From the NCBI RefSeq assembly GCF_017874215.1, contig NZ_JAGGLB010000001.1:620001-684000 (forward strand): 64,000 bases of DNA, given 5' to 3'. Position numbers and translations under genes: made by a program. The notes beneath the pieces are model-generated. The model was given only the letters and a program-made list of their open reading frames with translations, was not told the DNA's origin and ran no database searches. Source of the DNA: Paenibacillus eucommiae (GTDB taxonomy: Bacteria; Bacillota; Bacilli; Paenibacillales; NBRC-103111). Of this stretch, positions 16,624 to 23,628 are shown in pieces. The first letter of the stretch is position 1. Each line of letters begins with the position of its first letter.

Positions 16624-17517
16624 ATGTATTATACAATGACCCGATCCACCTTTCTGGATATCAAATGGGCGAATTTGCACAAAGTCAGCGCTGCATTCCC
16701 CCAATTTCAGCATTACAACCCTTATTATGAGCTGATTGCGGTCACAGAGGGTCCTGTTTATTTTCAGTCGGAAAATGAGAAGTTTGTTTTGCATGCTGGA
16801 GATACGTTTCTGCTCAAGCCTTGGGAGCAGCATAAAGGCTGGAACTCTGAGCATATGACTGGGGAATTTTACTGGGTTCAGTTTGCCGCTTCACCTGGGC
16901 TTGAAGTGTTTGATTTTGCACAGGAGCCTGAATCAGAGCCACCCTTGCAGTATGGCCCCGCTGTGCATGGCCCGGCCGAGCTCCGCACAGGGCAGGACCA
17001 TCAGGATATGCTCATTGTTCCGCGCCATTTTCGATCCTCTAACCGGTTTCAGCTGCTAGGTATGTTTGAGCAGTTAGTGCAGGAGCTGACGCACTCCAAA
17101 GGTTACTACCGCTACCGCCTTTCCCTGCTGCTGGGGAGTATGCTGGAGCTGCTAAGCAGCGATTCACTTGGGCATGTCCGTCAGGATACATCACTCCCCG
17201 CTTCCTACGTCATTTACCGCAGCATTATTAGCATGGCGGACAACAATTACCAGAGAAATCTCACCACAGAGGAAATGGAGGAAGCTCTCGACCGCAAATA
17301 TGAATACCTCTGCAACGTCTTCAAAAAATACGCAGGCATCACCATCGGAACGTACATCCAGCAGCTGCGAGTACAGCGAGCCAAATATTTGCTCAACAGC
17401 ACGGATAAAAGCATACAAACGATCGCCCTTGAGGTCGGCATGGAGGACCCTTTCCACTTCAGCAAGCTGTTCAAAAAAAAGGTAGGCATTTCGCCCTCAG
17501 AGTACCGCAGTAGATGA
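16624..17517 (+). CDS. AraC-family transcriptional regulator (cupin + HTH)
   Basis: A product of about 297 residues. The N-terminal cupin-like sensing domain (about 10-110) includes YYELIAVTEGPVYFQSEN and HAGDTFLLKPWEQHKGW. The C-terminal 100 residues hold the two AraC helix-turn-helix motifs, with LTTEEMEEALDRKYEYLCNV and IQTIALEVGMEDPFHFSKLF followed by GISPSEYR. The ATG at 16624 is preceded by a weak GTGAGTGG; a GTG at 16615 is possible. It is divergent from the DraG-like gene across about 120 bp, which suggests local regulation of that gene in response to a sugar-like ligand (inference). Confidence 0.88.
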   Translation: MYYTMTRSTFLDIKWANLHKVSAAFPQFQHYNPYYELIAVTEGPVYFQSENEKFVLHAGDTFLLKPWEQHKGWNSEHMTGEFYWVQFAASPGLEVFDFAQEPESEPPLQYGPAVHGPAELRTGQDHQDMLIVPRHFRSSNRFQLLGMFEQLVQELTHSKGYYRYRLSLLLGSMLELLSSDSLGHVRQDTSLPASYVIYRSIISMADNNYQRNLTTEEMEEALDRKYEYLCNVFKKYAGITIGTYIQQLRVQRAKYLLNSTDKSIQTIALEVGMEDPFHFSKLFKKKVGISPSEYRSR

Positions 17518-17527
17518 GTTCGAAACG

Positions 17528-17566
17528 AAACATAACCGCTATCCAAAGGAGGATGCGGTTATGTTT
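17528..17566. terminator. Convergent stem-loop between AraC and SGNH genes
   Basis: A perfect 12-bp stem, AAACATAACCGC and its complement, has a 15-nt loop that can itself form 4 bp. It lies between two convergent stops (17517 and 17587). T-rich flanks are weak on both strands. Confidence 0.6.
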
Positions 17567-17586
17567 ATGTAAGTTTATATTATATT

Positions 17587-18273
17587 TCACATGGATAATG
17601 TTCGTTTCAGACTTTCAAATATCCTGTCATGCCCTTTCTGGGTAAAATGAATGGCATCGTAGAACCAGCCGGACAAGTCCGTGCCCGATTCCCATAAGTC
17701 AATAATATCCCTTTGGGCATCTGCTACTAGAAGCTTATGCTTGTCCGCTAGCTGATATAAAGTTTCCGTGAAATCCGAAAATGCATGTGGAAAATCCTGA
17801 TCCTGAATCGGCGAATGCCAACCGTAAGTTTCTCCACTGCTAATCGATAACGGCCCGCTGATCCATAACAAACACATACATCCACTCTGCTTCGATTTCA
17901 TAATCATTTGTTCCATCATAACTTGGAACTGTTCTAGTTTGGCGAAGTTTTTCCAATCATTAATTCCAAAGTTTAAAATGATACAGTCCGGTTTAAAAGC
18001 AAGCACCCTTTCGTCGAACGCTTCTGCCCCTTGAACGCTTTGCCAGCCTGGTACACCCTGATTGCGAAAATCGACATTGGGATTATTTTTTTGCAAAAAG
18101 CGTTTCAATTGCTCGGCCCACGAACCATAAATCACCTCTGATTCACTAATGCTCATCTCTGGGTAATACCCCTCCGCAACACTGCCAAAGGTCCAGCTGT
18201 CCCCATAAGTAATTATAGTAAAAGACTCCTGCTTGCTCATAGCTTCTTTCAATTTCAATAGTTGGGCGCTCAT
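17587..18273 (-). CDS. SGNH/GDSL-family hydrolase (esterase-like)
   Basis: The product has 228 residues. The start at 18273 (MSAQLLKL) has AAAGGATGG 5 nt upstream; a longer frame to 18312 has no site. Block I is ITYGDSWTFG with Ser26 as the presumed nucleophile. The FRNQGVPGW stretch supplies the block II glycine. LNFGINDWKN is the block III GxND motif. DAIHFTQKGHD near the C-terminus provides the Asp/His pair. There is no signal peptide. Relatives deacylate carbohydrate esters or lipids; in this neighbourhood a carbohydrate esterase is plausible but not shown. Confidence 0.88.
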   Translation of the reverse strand: MSAQLLKLKEAMSKQESFTIITYGDSWTFGSVAEGYYPEMSISESEVIYGSWAEQLKRFLQKNNPNVDFRNQGVPGWQSVQGAEAFDERVLAFKPDCIILNFGINDWKNFAKLEQFQVMMEQMIMKSKQSGCMCLLWISGPLSISSGETYGWHSPIQDQDFPHAFSDFTETLYQLADKHKLLVADAQRDIIDLWESGTDLSGWFYDAIHFTQKGHDRIFESLKRTLSM

Positions 18274-18542
18274 TCTAACCATCCTTTTTTGGCTTCTAAT
18301 AACTGTGTTCAATAACCAGGTATGGTACCGTACGATCTAGCAGTATCCATAGTATACCATGCCAAGACGATAGCGACCAAACAGCTGGATGCTGAATTCG
18401 GCCCTAATGCTTCCTGTTCCTAGACCATAGCCCAGGGTTAAAACCATGCGCAAGTCTGTTATGTGAGAAAACGGAAAGTTTTACAATATAGGAATGACCA
18501 AATCGAAAATAACAGCCCATAGGGGTTAAGGAGATTATGCGA

Positions 18543-18932
18543 ATGCGAGTGAGAACTTTTATAGTAAGCTTGTTCGTAATAAGTTTATTAGGCTTGGTGG
18601 GATGTACGAAAACCACGGAGTTTAAGGGAGAAAGCGCAACGTGGTCCGTTACTTGCTCGGTTAATCAATCGGGTACGGTAAAGTCCTATCAGATCCGGTA
18701 TCTCGGCCAAGAAAAAGGGCCTGAAAACAGCCAGATTAGCTTTTCTTTTATGGACAGCAAAAATTTTCAAGCAAGCAAAGAAAGTAGTGCTACCTCTTTG
18801 AAGGGCTTGAAAATAAATGGCAAGTTTTCTACAGATACGCCTGATACGCCATATGTCAATGAAGATCATTTTAAACTTCATATTAAATGGAATGATCAAG
18901 AGGAAACGATACAAGTAGAACAAATGAGCTAA
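18543..18932 (+). CDS. Small putative lipoprotein of unknown function
   Basis: The product has 129 residues. The lipoprotein signal peptide ends in the lipobox LVGC, with Cys21 as the lipidation site. The mature part is hydrophilic and predicted beta-rich, with no family recognised. The start at 18543 gives 9 nt from AAGGAG; an ATG two codons earlier is only 3 nt from it. The stop overlaps the stop of the convergent GGDEF gene by a few nucleotides, so no terminator separates them. Confidence 0.75.
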   Translation: MRVRTFIVSLFVISLLGLVGCTKTTEFKGESATWSVTCSVNQSGTVKSYQIRYLGQEKGPENSQISFSFMDSKNFQASKESSATSLKGLKINGKFSTDTPDTPYVNEDHFKLHIKWNDQEETIQVEQMS

Positions 18933-20059
18933 TATTGAGCAGGATGAAACGGTGTTACCGTCTTGTTCTTGCTGGAACGCTTGGCGGCATAGAGCAAGGC
19001 GTCCACATCCTCAAACAAGCTTACCTTTGTATCATTTGGGGAATAGCTTTTGAGTCCGATGCTTACTGTAACACTTCTGTTGCCTAGCTCCTCATGAGAG
19101 GTCTGGGCAATTTTCTTTCTCATATTTTCCATCAGCTTATAGGCTTCTTCGAACGTTTGCTCGAACAAAAGGACGGCGAATTCCTCACCACCATATCGGG
19201 CAGCGATATCGGCAGGGGACATATTGTCTCTGATTAACTGGGCAACCTTTGATAATACAATATCTCCAGTTCTGTGTCCGTATGTGTCATTGATCTTCTT
19301 GAAATTATCGATATCAATCAGGGCAAGATGGAATGGCGTTCCTTTCTCCGCGTGTACCAAAGCCTTCTCATAGAACTCATGAAAAGAAATATGATTGAAC
19401 AGGCTGGTGAGGGCATCTGTTTTTGCCAGCTTCGACATCATCGTATTTTGGGCTATTAATTCCTGCTTGGCTATCATCGTCGCTTCCAGGTCATTCACTA
19501 GCTCGCGGCCGCTGATAATGATGATGCTGGCAACCAGGGTACAAATTATGATAAAAATGGGAATTGCAATTAAATCAAAGTCATTGAGATAAAGCCTGAA
19601 CAAGTGGTCCCATTTGTAAAGGATACCAAAGGCTATGATTTGCAAACCAGCCGTAAATAAAGTCAGGTTAATCCTGAAGAACACGGTGGAGGCCACAATG
19701 GGCAGTAGTATAGTTGCCGGAATGATTCGGATATCCATATTTAAATGAATAATATACATAGAGATAATCGTACCCGCTATAAATAAGGCATAGAAGGAAT
19801 ACTTGACGGAAACATGCTGAATATATTGGGCAAGTACGGTAACTGCGCTCATAAGAATCGTCGGATAAAGCAAAATATAATAATAAAAATTATGGGCATC
19901 CGAAGGATACGGCAGTAAAAGAAATGACAGCAGCTGCGCGGCAAAATGCACGGCGATTACAATCCAATACGTGCGCATAAACCATTTGATCCATTTGGTT
20001 TGTCTCTGCAGCTGAGCGTAGGATGGACTTGGAAAGCTTCTCATTTTCAATGCATTCAC
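18929..20059 (-). CDS. Membrane diguanylate cyclase (GGDEF domain)
   Basis: The product has 376 residues. Residues about 28-190 contain six hydrophobic segments that form a membrane sensor module. A GGDEF domain follows (about 215-370): KTDALTSLFNHISFHEFY, LIDIDNFKKINDTYGHRTGD and the active-site motif ARYGGEEF. The residues preceding it read SPADIAARYGGEEF, so the arginine of the RxxD inhibitory site is replaced and product feedback is probably absent. No EAL or HD-GYP domain is attached. It is expected to make cyclic di-GMP from two GTP at the membrane. The gene stands alone, divergent from marR. Confidence 0.93.
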   Translation of the reverse strand: MNALKMRSFPSPSYAQLQRQTKWIKWFMRTYWIVIAVHFAAQLLSFLLLPYPSDAHNFYYYILLYPTILMSAVTVLAQYIQHVSVKYSFYALFIAGTIISMYIIHLNMDIRIIPATILLPIVASTVFFRINLTLFTAGLQIIAFGILYKWDHLFRLYLNDFDLIAIPIFIIICTLVASIIIISGRELVNDLEATMIAKQELIAQNTMMSKLAKTDALTSLFNHISFHEFYEKALVHAEKGTPFHLALIDIDNFKKINDTYGHRTGDIVLSKVAQLIRDNMSPADIAARYGGEEFAVLLFEQTFEEAYKLMENMRKKIAQTSHEELGNRSVTVSIGLKSYSPNDTKVSLFEDVDALLYAAKRSSKNKTVTPFHPAQY

Positions 20060-20218
20060 CTCGCAGACTTATTCTTGTGTATACATCGAAAATAAACTTA
20101 TCAAAAAATTTGATGCATAGGTCAACTTGCATATGTCAACTTCAATTTCAAGTTTATCAACTTGTCTTTCAAATAGCAAAGGATTTAGGCGTTCACAGTT
20201 GTTAAAAATTCATCCGCC

Positions 20219-20248
20219 TTGACAACAAGTAGTATAGAATCTAAACTA
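20219..20248 (+). promoter_or_regulatory. marR promoter with overlapping MarR-type operator
   Basis: The -35 TTGACA (20219-20224) and -10 TAAACT (20242-20247) are 17 bp apart. The palindrome TAGTATAG-N3-CTAAACTA (20230-20248) covers the spacer and -10. The same 16 half-site bases recur at 20788-20806 before the efflux gene, supporting an autorepressor operator. The expected transcription start falls at or next to the ATG at 20254. Confidence 0.7.
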
Positions 20249-20253
20249 AGAAC

Positions 20254-20709
20254 ATGGAAAATAAACCACTCTTTCAATCTAACCAAATAAATAGAGGAAA
20301 TCGCAATCTCGGCCGACTGATTTTGCAGCTTCGCCGCCTTGAACGACAGCCTCAAACCTTTGGCAATGCCGGCTCACTAACGCCAAGCGAAATACACACG
20401 ATCGAGGCTATCGGCTTTGACGGAGGCGTGCTAATGAGCGAGCTATCCGCCCGACTCGGTGTTACTAAAGGAGCCATCACGCAAATTGTCGCACGTCTCG
20501 AAGCCAAAGCACTAGTAACGCGTTCGCCGCATCCCTCTGATTTAAGAGCAAGTGTGATTGCACTAACCGAAAAAGGAAGGGAAGCTTTCACAGCCCACGA
20601 AGAAGTACATTTACAATTTTACGATGAGCTTCGCTCTCAATTGAGTGACCAGGAGATCGAAATCTTTGAAACCTGCATCGAAAAACTAAACGACTTTTTG
20701 CAAAAATAA
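20254..20709 (+). CDS. MarR-family transcriptional regulator
   Basis: The 151-residue winged-helix protein has VLMSELSARLGVTKGAITQI as the recognition-helix region (about 67-86) and LVTRSPHPSDLRASVIALTE as the wing with its conserved DxR. The helices at both ends fit MarR dimerisation. No ribosome binding site precedes the ATG, and the promoter places the message start nearly on the ATG, so translation may be leaderless. It sits upstream of an efflux gene with an identical operator, a typical repressor-pump pair in which a toxic compound releases both genes. Confidence 0.9.
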   Translation: MENKPLFQSNQINRGNRNLGRLILQLRRLERQPQTFGNAGSLTPSEIHTIEAIGFDGGVLMSELSARLGVTKGAITQIVARLEAKALVTRSPHPSDLRASVIALTEKGREAFTAHEEVHLQFYDELRSQLSDQEIEIFETCIEKLNDFLQK

Positions 20710-20787
20710 TGTTGGCTTAGAGTTGGACAAAGAATATATGACCTCCAATAAGAGTCCAATCTGCCATGAATTTTTTTTTTGATTATT

Positions 20788-20806
20788 TAGTATAGTATCT
20801 AAACTA
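20788..20806 (+). promoter_or_regulatory. MarR-type operator before the MFS gene
   Basis: TAGTATAG-N3-CTAAACTA, identical in both half-sites to the copy before marR. A TTGATT (20779-20784) upstream is a possible -35; the -10 is uncertain. Confidence 0.7.
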
Positions 20807-20827
20807 TAAAGCAAGGTTGTGACCATC

Positions 20828-22249
20828 ATGAGTACATCCGGGATTCGGCCGCATCGGGCGCATGCTTTTACAGGTAAACATCGTTTTTTTATGATGATGG
20901 CTATATGCATGGGGGCCTTTATTTCTCATTTTACAGCTGGCATCGTCAATGTTTCACTCCCTCAATTTACACAGTTTTTTCAGACAGACTTGGGAAAGGT
21001 GCAGTGGATTACGACGGGGTATTTGCTTGTTATCACCGCCTTGCTTCCTGTAATGGGCAAGATGGGGGATCGTTACGGGTTTCGGCGCATTCATAATCTC
21101 GGTTATGTGTTTTTTACTATCAGCTCTATCTTGCTCACTTTTTCCACTCATATCTCTGTACTTCTTGTGCTTAGGATGGTGCAGGCAGTTGGTGCCGCCA
21201 TGTTTCAAGCTACAAATATCGCCTTGATTACCCTGCATGTGCCCAAGGAAAATAGAGGACGGGCTCTCGGTATCGTCAGTACGGCCGTCGCTCTTGGCGC
21301 GATGACCGGTCCTATTCTCGGGGGATGGATTGCGGAGTGGTTCAGCTGGCAGTGGCTATTTTTAATTCATGTTCCTGCTGCCGCAGCCGCCACTTTGCTC
21401 GCATTTCGCTACATTCCGGTCGGCGGGCAAAAAAGAAGGTCTGATTCATTCGATAAAGTTGGAGCGTTATTGTTTATGGTAGGGATTAGTAGCGTAATCT
21501 TCGGAATTTCGAATGCAAGTTCGTGGGGTTGGCTGTCTGTTCAAACGATATTCATATTCGCCGCTGCCCTCATTACGCTTCTGATTCTGCTGCTGTGGGA
21601 GCAGCGTCAAACGTTTCCTTTTTTACCGATTAGGGCTCTCCGTATTTCGGCTGTGTCCTACGGCTTGATCGTTAGCTGTGCTTCTTTCATGCTGGCCAAT
21701 ACCCTTCTCGTCGTCATTCCCTTCTATTTATCCGGCACCGCTGGCCTCTCTCCGTCAACTGCTGGTTACATGCTGGCCGCTTATCCAATCACATTAGCCT
21801 TGGCAGGCCCTGTTGCCGGTTATTTGTCCGATCGTTATGGCTCCAGAAGGTTTATGTTCCTGGGATTAGGCGGCATGGGAAGCGGATTTGCCCTATTGGC
21901 TCTATATCTCGGACAGTTACCTGTAATCGGGGTGCTTGCAGTGCTCGCATTAATCGGATTAGGAATGGGACTCATAGCCTCCCCCAATAACAGCTTCATT
22001 ATGAAGCATGCTCCTGCAGAACATATCGGCTCAATAGGCAGCATGATTGCATTAACCCGTAATGCAGGTATGGTTATTGGGGCGGCGCTAGGACTTGGTG
22101 TTATTCCGAGGGGGGCCGGGCAGCCAGGGCAAGCGGAGCTGCTTGCGTCATATCAGTCCGTTTTTGAAATCAATCTGTATGTATGCATCGGCGTTATTAC
22201 TCTGCTCGGATACGCTATTCATCGGGACCGTAAAAGGCGCTCCCAATGA
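20828..22249 (+). CDS. MFS drug-efflux transporter, DHA2 (EmrB/QacA-like)
   Basis: The product has 473 residues with about 12-14 hydrophobic segments. The motif-A loop GKMGDRYGFRR lies after the second helix, and a motif-C-like glycine-rich stretch, ALGAMTGPILGGWIAE, lies in the fifth. The ATG at 20828 is preferred; AAGG lies 11 nt upstream, and a GTG at 20819 is too close to it. It should export drugs or toxic metabolites by proton antiport. It is controlled by the MarR-type repressor upstream through the twin operator. Confidence 0.92.
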   Translation: MSTSGIRPHRAHAFTGKHRFFMMMAICMGAFISHFTAGIVNVSLPQFTQFFQTDLGKVQWITTGYLLVITALLPVMGKMGDRYGFRRIHNLGYVFFTISSILLTFSTHISVLLVLRMVQAVGAAMFQATNIALITLHVPKENRGRALGIVSTAVALGAMTGPILGGWIAEWFSWQWLFLIHVPAAAAATLLAFRYIPVGGQKRRSDSFDKVGALLFMVGISSVIFGISNASSWGWLSVQTIFIFAAALITLLILLLWEQRQTFPFLPIRALRISAVSYGLIVSCASFMLANTLLVVIPFYLSGTAGLSPSTAGYMLAAYPITLALAGPVAGYLSDRYGSRRFMFLGLGGMGSGFALLALYLGQLPVIGVLAVLALIGLGMGLIASPNNSFIMKHAPAEHIGSIGSMIALTRNAGMVIGAALGLGVIPRGAGQPGQAELLASYQSVFEINLYVCIGVITLLGYAIHRDRKRRSQ

Positions 22250-22296
22250 AGTCCTCGATAGTTCGATAGATAATATGTATTTCTACAATGTAATTG

Positions 22297-23214
22297 TTAT
22301 TGCCAAGTATATATCAAGATCGAAGAAGCTTGGATGCCATCGGCGCTCCATACTTTGACTACTTTTTCTGCATATGATTTAAAATTGCCTTTGAAATTGT
22401 CGTAGCTGATAGAGGAATAATCCGTCGTTTCCTTCACTAATGTACTGAAAAAGAATTCCTGAGTGCCGGCAGCCAGGATGATTCTCGTGTCAGGGGTCAC
22501 CTTCAGCTCCTTGTTCTCTGCTTTTCCGTTCATCGTTACAACAACACTTTCAACGGTTAATTGTGCTGCATCCAGCTTTTTGATTTTACCGATTACAGCA
22601 GCTTCCTGCCCTTCTATGTCTTTGACAAGTTGTTCGTTATGTACAATTCTTTCCGTAGGCTTATACTTGAATAAATCGCTATTCGTTTGCAGCAATAGAC
22701 CAAAGCCCGCAACACCCATAATAAGAAAAATCACGGCCGCTGCCGTCAGAATCTGAATTCTATGCTGGAAGTACCTCTCCATTAACCTGTACAGGTACAG
22801 CCCGGCAGCCGTGCCAGCTGCATTCAAAATGATATCATCCACATCACTGCTGCCCAAAATAAAAACAAATTGAATAATTTCAAGCAATAAGCTCAGCCCC
22901 AGCCCGCACAGCAGAACACTCTTAAGGGCCTTTTTATAAAGAAGTGCGAGAAATACGCCCAGAGGCATAAATAGGACTATATTTCCTAATAGATTTTGAG
23001 CCAGCCTCATCCAATCCAGGGTAGCATCTAACAGCATATCGACTATGGAGGCAAAAGGAATCAAATTCAGCGACCGGATGCCTAATCCGGCACCGCCAAA
23101 TAAATGATACAAGGGTGCGCCTTTAAACAATATAATACGCAGCAGTACAAACAAATAAATCACAAACATTAAACTAATAACAAAATACAAGCCGTTAATT
23201 GTTCTTTGCTTCAT
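22297..23214 (-). CDS. VanZ-family membrane protein with C-terminal soluble domain
   Basis: A product of about 305 residues. The first about 180 residues have five hydrophobic segments with VanZ signatures: RSLNLIPFASIVD, NLLGNIVLFMPLGVFLAL, and EIIQFVFILGSSDVDDIILN. The last about 110 residues are soluble and beta-rich (VIGKIKKLDAAQLTVESVVV) and are not part of the classical VanZ. The start at 23214 has GAGGA 8 nt upstream; an ATG five codons earlier is also possible. VanZ proteins are linked to teicoplanin resistance in enterococci, but most homologues have no known role. It is convergent with the MFS gene, 47 nt apart. Confidence 0.85.
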   Translation of the reverse strand: MKQRTINGLYFVISLMFVIYLFVLLRIILFKGAPLYHLFGGAGLGIRSLNLIPFASIVDMLLDATLDWMRLAQNLLGNIVLFMPLGVFLALLYKKALKSVLLCGLGLSLLLEIIQFVFILGSSDVDDIILNAAGTAAGLYLYRLMERYFQHRIQILTAAAVIFLIMGVAGFGLLLQTNSDLFKYKPTERIVHNEQLVKDIEGQEAAVIGKIKKLDAAQLTVESVVVTMNGKAENKELKVTPDTRIILAAGTQEFFFSTLVKETTDYSSISYDNFKGNFKSYAEKVVKVWSADGIQASSILIYTWQ

Positions 23215-23433
23215 GCTCAAATTCCTCATTTTTCCTTTGAGTATATCAGCTCCCGTTCAACAATTTTATTGAAATCTCTTAAGGTTTTCTTAAAATTCCC
23301 TTAATTTTGAAAAAGAGCAAGAGCTCAACTTGTATCGCAGAAAAATTTTTTCTGATCTATCTACAAAATTGTACATGTCAGAAAAACCGACCAGTGCCAA
23401 TCCAGTAAAAAAGCTGCAAATGTAGGGATAGGG

Positions 23434-23574
23434 ATTCCTGTCTATGTACATATCTCAGAAAATTTCAAATCCTTAAGTATTGTCCCAAGTTCCCAAGTGC
23501 TAAAATTGCGGAAGCACGATCATTATGGCAAAAAGGCCGCCATCGCACCCCTGATTCAGAGTGTAATGGCGGCC
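23434..23574 (-). repeat. Dispersed 3'-flank repeat, copy A (related to 33016-33158)
   Basis: This about 140-bp stretch shares long blocks with 33016-33158: ATTCCTGTCTATGTACATAT with CTCAGAAAA, then a TGTCCC word, TTGCGGA, and GCCGCCATCGCACCC...GTGTAATGGCG. Both copies lie just downstream of the stop of a large exported-protein gene on the minus strand. Confidence 0.7.
23530..23574 (-). terminator. Rho-independent terminator after the YVTN/SLH gene
   Basis: Nine-bp perfect stem GGCCGCCAT / ATGGCGGCC around a 22-nt loop, followed by five T residues on the minus strand. It lies 55 nt past the stop at 23629. Confidence 0.75.
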
Positions 23575-23628
23575 GCCTATATCAGCTATTTATCCTGAAA
23601 GTTCGCCAGCGCCTGCCTCAAATCGGAA

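Noticed and set aside
22297..23214. Teicoplanin resistance determinant (VanZ)
   Set aside because: VanZ-like proteins are widespread without the van operon, and no vanA/H/X-type genes are nearby.
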